Source of the DNA: Alphaproteobacteria bacterium
Lineage (GTDB): Bacteria > Pseudomonadota > Alphaproteobacteria > Micavibrionales > Micavibrionaceae
Length of the DNA: 64,000 nucleotides
Direction: 5' to 3'
NCBI GenBank assembly: GCA_016794145.1
Contig: JAEUKP010000011.1
Location: forward strand, 1-64,000
Part shown: piece after piece, positions 1 through 8,336 of the stretch
Layout: each line of letters starts with the position of its first letter
Position numbering within the stretch: position 1 is the first letter of the stretch
Made by a program: the position numbers and the translations under genes
Notes under the pieces: generated by a model
Told to the model about the DNA's origin: nothing
Databases searched by the model: none
What the model saw: the letters and a program-made list of their open reading frames with translations, nothing else

Positions 1-65
1 GGGTACGGAAAATATTTCTTAATTCGATTAAACTGCTCTTCACTCAGATAAAACAAATCACTCAT
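1..65 (-). CDS. IS5-family transposase, N-terminal fragment cut by the window edge
   Basis: On the minus strand an ATG at 63-65 opens a frame that runs off the left edge. Its 21 codons read MSDLFYLSEEQFNRIKKYF and onward to Pro-Tyr-Pro. This matches the usual start of IS5-group DDE transposases, which begin MSDLF(Y/W)L(S/T)E and reach a Phe-Pro motif near residue 20. Only the N-terminus is visible, so intactness cannot be judged. The 85 bp between this start and the next gene should contain one IS end, but I could not identify a terminal inverted repeat without the other end. Confidence 0.7.
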   Translation of the reverse strand, partial: MSDLFYLSEEQFNRIKKYFPY

Positions 66-149
66 GGCGACACCTCCACCACCAGTGAATCACATCTCAA
101 TCATTTTGTGAATCCATAATCATTAAGTCCTGAGCCTAGGCGAAGGACG

Positions 150-2261
150 TTAATGGCGAAGGCTCTTTAGTTTGGCCGTGAACCATTTTAAGAATCCCCA
201 TATTTTCTTGGCTTGTTGAACCGATTCGGCCGCCAGATCTTGAATTAACGGGCGAATGCCTATGAACACAAACAGGGCATAGATTAGCAAAGCCAGGTTA
301 AATCCAGAGAAGATAATTTGCGGCCAGTCTTGATCCGCGACTTCTTCCATAAAGCGGTTGGCAAAATAACCAATGAGCATAAGCTCGAGGATATAATAAA
401 GTGCTGGGGCTCCAGTGCGGCCTTTGACTTTTGGGGTACGTCCGAATGGAACTTTGCGCCCAAGAATAATCTGTTCCATTTGTTTTAGAACACCCGCCGC
501 AATAATCGGCATCAGCATCAGGTTAAAGGCAGTTAAACGCAAAGCATCCCCGTAGCGATGGCCGCTGTTTTTCAGGTCACGGGCAAACAGGAGGAAATAC
601 GGAATATTCGCGTAAATCAGCAACGGTGTATTTAGGCGCGGACTGAAGGTGTAGAAACAATAGACCAAGAGCATGGCAACGCTGAGGCTGGTCATGGCCA
701 GATAGTTAAAGCGCATGAAGAATTCCCCCACCAGACGGAGATCTTTCGGGGTGTGGAAGGTATAGCGCAGCAGTTTCGGAAGAATGATCAGTCCGCCATT
801 TGCCCAACGACGGCGTTGAATGAGCAGGGACCCGAAATCGGGTGGGCTGGCGCTGTAGGTCATGCGTTTGGGATAGTTATAGAGCTTCCACCCTTTATGG
901 ACAAGGTCAATGGTGGATTCGGTATCTTCGATCAGCGTACGGTCCTGAATATACACCGAGACAGTTTTTCCATTGACCGTTTGGGTTTCTTTAATAGCAT
1001 CCAGAGCTTTCATACGCAGCATGGCGTTTGCGCCGACCCAGAAACTGGCGTCCCAATAGGTATATCCCTGATGGGTATGGAATTGGACATCAATCTGTGC
1101 GCTGGCGATACGTTCCACTTCGGACCGGTGGCCGGGCGTGGCAGAGCAGGGGGATTGTGCAACAGCTACGGCGCTGTGTTCTGGGTCTTCCAGGAAATAA
1201 ACCAGACGTGCGATATAGTCATGGGTCATCAAACTATCGGCATCAATCGTGTTCACATAGTCAGAATAGGGAATGCTAAACCCTTCACCAGCTTGGCATT
1301 CGTGCAATTCCAACCCGTTCGCTGTTTCAACTTCCTTCCAATGACGACCGATCAGCATGATGTAGCTATTCAGATTCATGGCTTTGTTCGGGTCATGTGA
1401 GAGGTTTGCGTAACGTTTACGTTCAAAGCTGCTGAACGTGACATTGAATAATCCAGCCAGGCGTTTGTAATGGCGGGTAATTTCTGTTTCGGACAGGTTC
1501 TTTTCTTGTAACAACGCAGCCGACTGCATGCGATGAAGGCTAGCTGGTTTTAACACGATTTCATCGATAAAAAAGCGCTCGTCTCCATCCAATTGATCCA
1601 TTGGTGTGCCATTGGTCAAGTTCTGGGCTTCTACTTCTAACCAATGCGCCGCTTCAGCATACAGTTCAGACAGAATTTTGATGTCATCTACCGGAGGATG
1701 AACAGAATTTTCTTTGCGGTCCTGATAATCTTGCAAAGCTTTTTGGAAAACCGCGGTCTGCTGGGCGAATTGGGCCTGAAGAAGTTGGGGGACTTGCCGC
1801 GCCTGTTCCAGCAAATAACGGTCTTCTTCGCTGTGTGGGTTTTGTGGGTTATCGATTAACAGCACAACATTCTTGGCCGCATATTCCGACAATCCGGCAG
1901 ACAACAAAGTTTGTAAAATGATTTTGCGTTCCTCTTTAAAAGAAGGCACTAAAACCGATACCGACGGTGCAGCAGGAGTGTCATAAATTTCTGCGACCTT
2001 ATCAAAGCCGGGTGTGATTTCGTATTTATGGCGTTTGTAAAAACCAATCAGGCAGACGTGATAATGTATGACAGAATAGAAAATGATGCTTAACGAGGCC
2101 AGAAAAACAAGCCCACCGTAAAAAGGCCCCAGATTCGGAAAAAAATAACTGTCATAAATTTTATGCAACAACACATCCACCAACCAGGCATATAACCCGA
2201 CGGTCAATAACAGAGAGAGTTGAGCGTAAAGAACTTCGCGACGACGATGAGCAGGCTTCAT
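150..2261 (-). CDS. Membrane-bound family 2 glycosyltransferase (cellulose synthase-like)
   Basis: A 703-residue inner-membrane processive glycosyltransferase, likely polymerising a sugar nucleotide into an exported polysaccharide. Two hydrophobic segments lie near the N-terminus (about residues 13-32 and 45-70). The GT2 core begins at SVLVPSFKEE (about 100), with an Asp in LLID near 137, the metal-binding DAD in NTIDADS near 340, an acidic pair in IEDTES near 445, and the processivity motif QRRRW near 483. Several membrane segments follow to about 690. All catalytic elements are present. Roughly 200 residues separate the first Asp from the DAD motif, much more than in typical BcsA; this insert is polar and partly helical. 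No PilZ domain is evident. The substrate cannot be read from sequence, and no bcsB/C-like partner is adjacent. Confidence 0.85.
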   Translation of the reverse strand: MKPAHRRREVLYAQLSLLLTVGLYAWLVDVLLHKIYDSYFFPNLGPFYGGLVFLASLSIIFYSVIHYHVCLIGFYKRHKYEITPGFDKVAEIYDTPAAPSVSVLVPSFKEERKIILQTLLSAGLSEYAAKNVVLLIDNPQNPHSEEDRYLLEQARQVPQLLQAQFAQQTAVFQKALQDYQDRKENSVHPPVDDIKILSELYAEAAHWLEVEAQNLTNGTPMDQLDGDERFFIDEIVLKPASLHRMQSAALLQEKNLSETEITRHYKRLAGLFNVTFSSFERKRYANLSHDPNKAMNLNSYIMLIGRHWKEVETANGLELHECQAGEGFSIPYSDYVNTIDADSLMTHDYIARLVYFLEDPEHSAVAVAQSPCSATPGHRSEVERIASAQIDVQFHTHQGYTYWDASFWVGANAMLRMKALDAIKETQTVNGKTVSVYIQDRTLIEDTESTIDLVHKGWKLYNYPKRMTYSASPPDFGSLLIQRRRWANGGLIILPKLLRYTFHTPKDLRLVGEFFMRFNYLAMTSLSVAMLLVYCFYTFSPRLNTPLLIYANIPYFLLFARDLKNSGHRYGDALRLTAFNLMLMPIIAAGVLKQMEQIILGRKVPFGRTPKVKGRTGAPALYYILELMLIGYFANRFMEEVADQDWPQIIFSGFNLALLIYALFVFIGIRPLIQDLAAESVQQAKKIWGFLKWFTAKLKSLRH

Positions 2262-2342
2262 GAGGAACCACCGATATAAGAAATAGTGTGGCCTTTTTAT
2301 AACGCAAAAGATTGTAAATAAAAAAGATTATTTGTACGACAA

Positions 2343-2385
2343 AATCTATCCGTTAATCTATCCGTTAATCTATCCGTTAATCTAT
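2343..2385. repeat. 12-bp tandem repeat, about 3.5 copies
   Basis: The unit AATCTATCCGTT occurs three times head to tail (2343-2354, 2355-2366, 2367-2378), followed by a partial AATCTAT. It lies in the AT-rich 300 bp between the divergent glycosyltransferase gene and the solute-binding protein gene. No gene is supported in this gap: the 76-codon minus-strand frame crossing it is low-complexity. Confidence 0.95.
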
Positions 2386-2562
2386 GTGGCAATGAAGAAC
2401 AAGAATGATAGGGGGATAAAAAAATCTTTACATCAATGTTTGGAATAAATTTGATAAGGCAAAAGAATATATGTTTTATATATAAATAAAATACTTGAAA
2501 TACATATTTCAAGTATGATAAAAACATTTCGTAAACTGCAATTCCACGAATAGGGGCTATCC

Positions 2563-3399
2563 ATGATCATCGTATATTGGGCATTTTTATTGGCCATCAC
2601 GGCATTTTCAACGTCGTCTTATGCCGGCGACACCCTCTCGCGCATCAATGAAACACAGACCGTGCGCTGCGGATATGTGGAATACAGTCCCGCCCTGATC
2701 AAAGACATGAAAACAGGAATCTGGTCAGGATTTAATGCCGATATTATGAAGGAAGTGGGACAACGGCTGGATCTGAAGGTCGAGTTCTCATCCCCCACAG
2801 GATGGGCCACGGTTGTGGCCGACCTGAACACCAAGAAATTCGATATGCTGTGCAGCGGTTTCTGGGTTCATCCGAATGTCGGAAAATTTGCCCTGTTCTC
2901 GCGCCCCTTTATTTTCCAGCCCGTCTTTGTTGTGGCCCGTGCAAATGATGCGCGCTTTGACCATCCTTTGGATTTGAACTCTCCTGACCTTAAAATGGTT
3001 GCGTTGGAGGGGGATAACCCCGTCAATATTGCCAAAGCCGATTTCCCGAAAGCCAAAATTCTGGAACTCCCGAACATGACCGATTTTTCTCAAGTATTGG
3101 TCAATGTTGCAGACGGGCGGGCTGACTTCACCATCGTTGACGCCTACACATTCGGAGCCTATGCCAAGAATAATCCCGGAAAATTAAAACTCATCAACAC
3201 GCACCACCCCGTACGCGTTTATCCCGTGAGTTTCGTGTTTAACAGCAACGACAGTGTATTCCGCGACGCCGTAAATGCGGCCTTGGATGAAATGATATTG
3301 GATGGCACAATGGACAAGATCTTTCAAAAGATCGACATTTACCCACATGCGTTTTATCGCGCCACCATCCCTTATAAAGATCCATCGGCCACACCATGA
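2563..3399 (+). CDS. Periplasmic solute-binding protein, family 3
   Basis: A 278-residue secreted binding protein of the amino-acid ABC transporter type. A hydrophobic signal peptide spans residues 1-21, with probable cleavage after SYA. The mature part has the two-lobe SBP_bac_3 pattern: an N-terminal strand with RCGYVEYSPAL, then SGFNADIMKEVGQRL, a central FDMLCSGFWVHP hinge region, and a C-terminal DGTMDKIFQK helix. An AGGGGC ribosome site precedes the ATG. No permease or ATPase is adjacent, so it is an orphan binding protein. Its stop overlaps the start of the XRE regulator by 4 bp (ATGA), implying translational coupling and perhaps ligand-linked regulation. The ligand is unknown. Confidence 0.85.
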   Translation: MIIVYWAFLLAITAFSTSSYAGDTLSRINETQTVRCGYVEYSPALIKDMKTGIWSGFNADIMKEVGQRLDLKVEFSSPTGWATVVADLNTKKFDMLCSGFWVHPNVGKFALFSRPFIFQPVFVVARANDARFDHPLDLNSPDLKMVALEGDNPVNIAKADFPKAKILELPNMTDFSQVLVNVADGRADFTIVDAYTFGAYAKNNPGKLKLINTHHPVRVYPVSFVFNSNDSVFRDAVNAALDEMILDGTMDKIFQKIDIYPHAFYRATIPYKDPSATP

Positions 3400-4130
3400 T
3401 ATCCCTCGCCCAAATCAAAGCCGCCCGCGCCCTTCTTAACTGGACACAAGACACACTTGCCAAGTCCGCTGGCTTATCCCTCCCCGCCATCAACAATCTG
3501 GAACGCGGGTTGACCAGCCCACGCAAAGATACGCTGGCAGCCATTGAAACAGCCCTGACAACAGCGGGAGTAGAATTTCTGGACACCTCCGGTGTTCGCC
3601 TGAAAACACCGGATGTCCGGATACACATCATCGAAGGGCCGGATTGGCTGAACGTCTATGATCAGGATATTTTCTCGGTCCTCCGCAGCTCGGGTGATGA
3701 AATCCTCCATCTGTCTTGCGACAATCGTTTGTGGATGATTTATGGCAGCACAACCAATCATGAATATGTGGCGCACCGGAATAAAGTCGGCTTTACCGAA
3801 CGCATTCTGGTGCCGGATACTCTGGATTATATCACCAGCCCCGCCGATGCCTACCGGACGCTTCCCGCCCATAACTTTGGCCGTGTCGACACGCAAATTT
3901 ACGGAGACCGTGTGGCCCAGATTATCTGGGATTCCCGAAAAATCATTCTGACCCACTCCCCCTCTTTGGCGGAGTCCGAAAGACTGCGCTTTGAAACAGT
4001 GTGGGCTCTGGCCAAGCCCTTCACTCCCGCCCAGTTAAACCGCCTTGAAATCTGGGATGGATCCACATCCTACCGTTCCAAATCGCCCGCCAAATCGCCA
4101 TCCCAGATCAATCGCATGGACATTGTCTAG
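3396..4130 (+). CDS. XRE-family helix-turn-helix regulator with uncharacterised C-terminal domain
   Basis: A 244-residue DNA-binding protein. Residues 3-60 form a Cro/C1 helix-turn-helix: IKAARALLNWTQDTLA, a recognition helix around LSLPAINNLERG, then KDTLAAIETAL. A FLDTSGVRLK stretch follows, as in many small XRE regulators. Residues 70-225 form a mixed alpha/beta domain I do not recognise; it includes DNRLWMIYGS and a region resembling ligand-sensing or hydrolase-like folds. It is coupled to the upstream solute-binding protein by a 4-bp overlap. The last codons (Arg-Met-Asp-Ile-Val-stop) lie inside a direct repeat found again at 5427-5479, so the gene's 3' end was duplicated when the neighbouring MFS gene arrived. 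Confidence 0.8.
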   Translation: MISLAQIKAARALLNWTQDTLAKSAGLSLPAINNLERGLTSPRKDTLAAIETALTTAGVEFLDTSGVRLKTPDVRIHIIEGPDWLNVYDQDIFSVLRSSGDEILHLSCDNRLWMIYGSTTNHEYVAHRNKVGFTERILVPDTLDYITSPADAYRTLPAHNFGRVDTQIYGDRVAQIIWDSRKIILTHSPSLAESERLRFETVWALAKPFTPAQLNRLEIWDGSTSYRSKSPAKSPSQINRMDIV

Positions 4131-4162
4131 CGGTTCCAATAAACTTTAATCTGAAGAAGCCA
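4109..4162 (+). repeat. Direct repeat, copy 1 (flanks MFS gene)
   Basis: A 54-bp segment starting CAATCGCATGGACATTGTC and ending in AAGCCA. It covers the 3' end of the XRE gene and 32 bp beyond. A copy at 5427-5479 differs by one substitution (C versus A after TCTAG) and one single-base indel. Confidence 0.95.
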
Positions 4163-4204
4163 TAAAAAAACCACATAGAACTCACAAAAAACGGCGTTAG
4201 CTTG

Positions 4205-5407
4205 ATGATAAAAACGACAAATAATCAGAAGAAGATAGAGAACACCTATTTACTCTACCGGCTTTTTAGCAACATGTTCTTTGTGAGCGCTGTTTGGCTT
4301 TATTTTTATCGCTTGTTTATTACGGACGCCCAAGTCGGAATTTTAGATAGCATGGCCTTTACCCTGGGACTTATCGCGGAAGTTCCATCCGGTGCTTTGG
4401 CAGATAAATTTGGTCGGGGTAAGATTGCAAGACTTGGTTTAATATTTGCCGGTTCGGGATTATTTATTCAAGCTATTGGTGGAGGTTTTCTGCCCATCTT
4501 CATCGGTCAAAGCATTATGATGATTGGAATGTCTTTTGTTTCAGGGGCGGATGAAGCTCTCTTTTTTACAAAACTTGATTACAATCGTGAATCCAACCAA
4601 TGGCGGAAATTGGTAACAAAAGGATCTCAGGTATCCCTAATAGGAGGGCTTGCCGCCACTTTGTTAGGAGGATGGCTCCACACCATAAACCCGCATATTC
4701 CATGGATACTGACTGGGACAGCCTTCTTTATATCAGCCTTACTTATATGGGGGATAAAAGATACACAACCAACCAGAGAGAAACTTTCCATTTCAGATGA
4801 AATAAAGACTTATTTTGAAGGAATAGTCGATGGCTTTCAACAGTTTTCATCTTCACACCTGTTGAGATACGTGCCAATCATATTAACAGTTCAAGCCCTC
4901 TTCTACGCAACAGGCTGGGGACTGCTACGAATAATACTGCTTGATCGCTTCCACTTTGATCCGTTTATGGGATCCGTCATTGTGGCGGCCTGTAGTGTGA
5001 TAACTATCGGAATTCTGAGTGGGGTTCATAAATACTCTGAAAAAATTGACGAGAAAATCGCTCTGAGTGTGATCGGAGTTTCTGCTGCCCTAAGCCTTCT
5101 GATATCCATACCTGACATTGGTGCATGGGGAGCTGGCGTGATTTTCACTTTATATGCGGGCGAGAGAATTCTTTACCCATTTTTGAGCGAAGCCATCAAT
5201 AATCATGCCAACGATCAACATCGGGCCACAACAATTTCAGTGGCTTCTTTCTTTAAAGTTCTGCCATATATCGGCCTTGCACCAATGATCGGGGCTTTGA
5301 ATAACAACAATCACCTCGAATATTTTTTGCTCCTCTGGCCTGTTCTTATTTTCTTGGCTCTTGGTTTTTATAGGACAGTTGGAAATAAAAGCTCCCCCAA
5401 AAGCTAG
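4205..5407 (+). CDS. MFS transporter
   Basis: A 400-residue major facilitator superfamily protein with about 12 hydrophobic segments. The loop between segments 2 and 3 carries the MFS signature in the form GALADKFGRGKIARLG (about residues 60-75), and the protein starts with LLYRLFSNMFF as in drug or solute exporters of the YxaM/SLC46-like type. The ATG at 4205 is preferred over the adjacent TTG at 4202. The gene, with its short flanks, lies between two near-identical 53-54 bp direct repeats, one of which is the 3' end of the XRE gene; this suggests insertion as a unit. Third positions look more A/T-rich than in the neighbouring SBP and XRE genes, consistent with transfer. Substrate unknown. 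Confidence 0.85.
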   Translation: MIKTTNNQKKIENTYLLYRLFSNMFFVSAVWLYFYRLFITDAQVGILDSMAFTLGLIAEVPSGALADKFGRGKIARLGLIFAGSGLFIQAIGGGFLPIFIGQSIMMIGMSFVSGADEALFFTKLDYNRESNQWRKLVTKGSQVSLIGGLAATLLGGWLHTINPHIPWILTGTAFFISALLIWGIKDTQPTREKLSISDEIKTYFEGIVDGFQQFSSSHLLRYVPIILTVQALFYATGWGLLRIILLDRFHFDPFMGSVIVAACSVITIGILSGVHKYSEKIDEKIALSVIGVSAALSLLISIPDIGAWGAGVIFTLYAGERILYPFLSEAINNHANDQHRATTISVASFFKVLPYIGLAPMIGALNNNNHLEYFLLLWPVLIFLALGFYRTVGNKSSPKS

Positions 5408-5426
5408 TGTTTTTTGAACCACCTTA

Positions 5427-5479
5427 CAATCGCATGGACATTGTCTAGAGGTTCCAATAAACTTTAATCTGAAAAGCCA
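5427..5479 (+). repeat. Direct repeat, copy 2 (flanks MFS gene)
   Basis: A 53-bp near-identical copy of 4109-4162. Here the repeat no longer belongs to an open reading frame; it lies 19 bp after the MFS stop codon. The 330 bp from here to 5810 contains no supported gene apart from a possible 31-codon frame at 5631-5726. Confidence 0.95.
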
Positions 5480-5809
5480 CAGCCCTTTCCGCTATGCTCA
5501 TAAACCCTGTAATTAAAAATGGATGACTTATTCAATTGATTGCGACGAAAGGCTTTTATCTACCCCCTATCTTTTCTACCCCTGTCTTTTTTATTTGATG
5601 TTTCCTCATTATTATGTTTATTATTGCTCTATGGATACTCACGCTATTTTCTTCGACCTTATACAAACTCCTGCCAGTGTACTTGCAGATAGTGGCGCAT
5701 TGATTCCCATTTGTGCGGCGGCTTAGGCCCTGCATCTCTGAATCTCCCCCACATCTACATCTTTTTAACCACAGATCGAAACATCTCACCAAACTGGATC
5801 GCCTTTTCT

Positions 5810-6991
5810 ATGAAACAAAGACCTGACCGTTTATTTAATCCTTATCGTGCTTGCTTTGATAATATGAGCTCTAATCTAGCGGCAGAGCTTTTGCGCTACG
5901 GTAAATCAAAGTCAAATTGTATTTCTCTTGCCCAGGGCGAGGGGTCTTTGCCAACCCCCTCTTTTATTTGTGAGGAGGTTCACAGGTCTTTAAGTGAGGG
6001 AAAGACATTTTATAGCTTTGGAGCAGGTCTCCCCGAACTTCGGCAGGAAATCGCTACATATCATTCAAGAATTTACGGCCATTCACTCCCTCTGAATCGT
6101 ATCTCTGTAACAAGTTCAGGAACAAATGCTGTTCATCTGGCTTTAATGTCAATTTTGGAAGAGGGAGATGAAGTGATAGCCGTTACACCAATTTGGAAGA
6201 ACCTCATTGGTATTACAGAACTTGCAGGAGGCAAAATCATTGAGGTTCCCATGGAACAAAAAGATGGAAAATGGCATCTTGATCTTCAAAAATTCTTTGG
6301 CAAAGTTAATAAGAATACAAAAGCATTGATGATTGTTTCTCCTAATAACCCAACAGGGTGGGTGATGCCAACAGAAGATATCAGGGCTGTTTTAGAATTT
6401 GCGCGGGCGCGCGACATCTGGATTATTGCAGACGAAGTGTATGGTCGAACAATGCATGATTTGGTGAAAGCGCCAAGCTTTCTGGATTATGCAGAAGATG
6501 ATGATTTATTATATGTCGTAAATAGTTTTTCAAAAACATGGGCCATGACTGGGTGGCGTTTGGGGTGGTTGATTGGCCCAGGTCATTCCGAAGATAAAAT
6601 ACGGGACCTGATTTTGTATGAAAATATGGGCCCCCCAACTTTCACGCAACATGCGGGGATCGTCGCTCTTCGTGATGGGGAAGATTTTTTAAAATCCCAG
6701 AAATCGCGTTGGAAAAGGAATCAGGAATTGGTTTTGGACGCTCTTTCAAACTATAGCCGCGTGTCTATCGTAAAATCGCCTGCAGCATTTTATGCTTTTT
6801 TTCAGGTCGAAGGGGAGACAGATTCTTTTGCTCTTGTCAGACGTATGATTGATGATGTAGGGGTCAGTTTGGCTCCTGGAGGGGCTTTTGGTCAAGGTTT
6901 CAATGGTTATCTACGCCTTTGCTTTGCCGCGAATCCAGAAGTTATATCTCAAGCACTCAAACGGTTAGAGCCGGTTTTGAAAGATAATTGA
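5810..6991 (+). CDS. Pyridoxal-phosphate aminotransferase, class I/II (aspartate aminotransferase-like)
   Basis: A 393-residue fold-type I PLP enzyme that transfers an amino group from an amino acid to a 2-oxo acid in the cytosol. Visible motifs in order are ISLAQGEGSLPTP near the N-terminus, VTSSGTNAVHLAL (cofactor phosphate region), SPNNPTGWVMP (substrate carboxylate), IIADEVYGR with the cofactor Asp, NSFSKTWAMTGWRLGW with the Schiff-base Lys, and a C-terminal LRLCFA arginine. The frame stays open upstream to 5711, but family N-termini fit the ATG at 5810 best, although its ribosome site is weak. Substrate range cannot be told from AspC, AraT or related subgroups. The gene stands alone upstream of the tRNA-Ser. 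Confidence 0.85.
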   Translation: MKQRPDRLFNPYRACFDNMSSNLAAELLRYGKSKSNCISLAQGEGSLPTPSFICEEVHRSLSEGKTFYSFGAGLPELRQEIATYHSRIYGHSLPLNRISVTSSGTNAVHLALMSILEEGDEVIAVTPIWKNLIGITELAGGKIIEVPMEQKDGKWHLDLQKFFGKVNKNTKALMIVSPNNPTGWVMPTEDIRAVLEFARARDIWIIADEVYGRTMHDLVKAPSFLDYAEDDDLLYVVNSFSKTWAMTGWRLGWLIGPGHSEDKIRDLILYENMGPPTFTQHAGIVALRDGEDFLKSQKSRWKRNQELVLDALSNYSRVSIVKSPAAFYAFFQVEGETDSFALVRRMIDDVGVSLAPGGAFGQGFNGYLRLCFAANPEVISQALKRLEPVLKDN

Positions 6992-7057
6992 TATGTGTTT
7001 AAATATCGCTTGAAATTTTCTAACAGAGAGGTTAACTTGCGCCGTTCCCAGATAGAT

Positions 7058-7147
7058 GGAGGGGTGGCCGAGCGGTTTAAGGCACTCGCCTGGAAAGCGG
7101 GCATAGGGTTAAACCTATCGTGAGTTCGAATCTCATCCCCTCCGCCA
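7058..7147 (+). tRNA. tRNA-Ser (GGA)
   Basis: The acceptor stem GGAGGGG (7058-7064) pairs with CCCCTCC (7137-7143), followed by G and an encoded CCA. The anticodon loop CTGGAAA gives anticodon GGA, reading UCC and UCU. A long variable arm (about 7097-7120) and a TTCGAAT T loop confirm a class II serine tRNA. A degraded integrase lies 146 bp downstream, so the 3' end is a likely past attachment site. Confidence 0.97.
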
Positions 7148-7292
7148 TTTACACATTCTAAGACTTCCGAAGACATCCAAATAAATTTCAAAACCCAATG
7201 AATCACTGGGTTTTTACGTCTTTTTATGTCCGATTAATTCCATTGCAACCTGAATACTCAATGTGTAGAATTAGGTGTAGAAGGGATATGCT

Positions 7293-7400
7293 ATGCCGCT
7301 TACCGGGCTTGCCATTAAGCACTTCAAGCCGAGGGATAAGTGTTATACAGGCCTACAGATAGTAATGGGCTGTGCCTGGAGGTATCCCCGACAGGCAAGG
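7293..7400 (+). pseudogene. Tyrosine integrase remnant (P4-type N-terminus), frameshifted
   Basis: From the ATG at 7293 the frame reads MPLTGLAIKHFKPRDKCY, close to the N-terminus of P4-family phage and island integrases (start, then a lysine-rich KPREKPY). The match then continues in the +2 frame from about 7349 as TDSNGLCLEVSPTGK, which is the next conserved element of this domain. The frame is therefore broken at about 7341-7349. No catalytic domain follows, so this is a truncated relic. It lies just downstream of tRNA-Ser in the expected orientation for an integrative element. Confidence 0.8.
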
Positions 7401-7508
7401 CTGGAGAGATCAAATCTTTTCAAAAGCCCGATCTCTACACGAGGAGTTGTATCTATCGAGAACGCTCGTCGATCCTGTAGACCCCAGAAGCGCTTCTGAT
7501 TTCGAGTC

Positions 7509-8336
7509 TTACTCTGTGGCCCGCCAATGTATCGGGAGGCCACCAGGCGGTTTTCCAAATGTTTTTGCTGCATTTCCACCCCGTTTTACAACCTCTGTAA
7601 AGCGAACCGTTTTTCCATTTGGATATGTCCAACCGGATGAACCAGCAGAGATGCAATATTCACCATCTGCGACCCCAAAGATGCCATCTGCAGCTTTTGC
7701 GACCTGTACACGCCCGTTGATATCCAAAATTAAATGTTTGTTTTTAACAGGGGTAAGCCGCTCTGGATCCATTGAACATTTCATATTACCATAGCCATCT
7801 GTGTAGCAGATAACATCATGCGGGAAATCTGGAACACAGTCGCGGACATCTTCTCCTAAAATAGAATAATCTCCCTTTAAAATCGCTCCAAATGCCGCTG
7901 GGAAAATGTCACGAGACCGAAATTGTGACCCATGGACATCACACTTAATTTGACGAATTTCGACTGCGGCTTCTTTTACAAAAGCAAGAGAGTGTCCACT
8001 ATTGACAGCGCAAATTTCAACACCATTCACCAATTTTGCGTATACAAAGCCTTCACCCGCATTACGGGTACGTGGCGTTAGGTCATCTTTGCGTGGCGCT
8101 GTGTTCACAAAAAACTTCTGGCGCGCGCCAAGTTTACTATTCAGCGCTGTTTGCGCCAATGTAAATCCAGTTGCAAATGTATCAAAGGCAGGCACTGCAA
8201 AAGTATGAATTTCCGTTTGAAGCCCGGTTAATTCATAGTAAAGCCGTTGTGTGACCTCTGCGAAAGCGAGATCATGCAGATCGCCGTAATCAGCAATCAC
8301 ATAAACCAAAGTTGGGTCTTTTCTTTCGGGTGTCAT
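7509..8336 (-). CDS. SAM hydroxide adenosyltransferase (DUF62) family protein, divergent
   Basis: A 275-residue protein resembling the DUF62 family, which hydrolyses S-adenosylmethionine to adenosine and methionine. The N-terminus (VYVIADYGDLHD) takes the place of the usual LTDFG start. VNSGHSLAFVKE and SQFRSRDIFPAAFGAI correspond to the family's FHGRDIFAPVAA region. A C-terminal beta domain (about 170-270) contains VICYTDGYGN and the aromatic SSGWTYPNG. The family's usual His in FHGRD is replaced by Arg-Ser, so activity may differ. The ATG overlaps the stop of the upstream deacetylase gene by 4 bp. The gene lies in the tRNA-Ser-associated accessory region. Confidence 0.65.
   Translation of the reverse strand: MTPERKDPTLVYVIADYGDLHDLAFAEVTQRLYYELTGLQTEIHTFAVPAFDTFATGFTLAQTALNSKLGARQKFFVNTAPRKDDLTPRTRNAGEGFVYAKLVNGVEICAVNSGHSLAFVKEAAVEIRQIKCDVHGSQFRSRDIFPAAFGAILKGDYSILGEDVRDCVPDFPHDVICYTDGYGNMKCSMDPERLTPVKNKHLILDINGRVQVAKAADGIFGVADGEYCISAGSSGWTYPNGKTVRFTEVVKRGGNAAKTFGKPPGGLPIHWRATE

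Noticed and set aside
2297..2527. A 76-codon minus-strand frame in the gap before the solute-binding protein gene
   Set aside because: It is low complexity, runs through the 12-bp tandem repeat and AT-rich spacer, and lacks a ribosome site.
5523..5726. A short plus-strand frame ahead of the aminotransferase, including a 31-codon part from 5631
   Set aside because: No family match and no convincing ribosome site. It could be a leader peptide, but nothing supports that.
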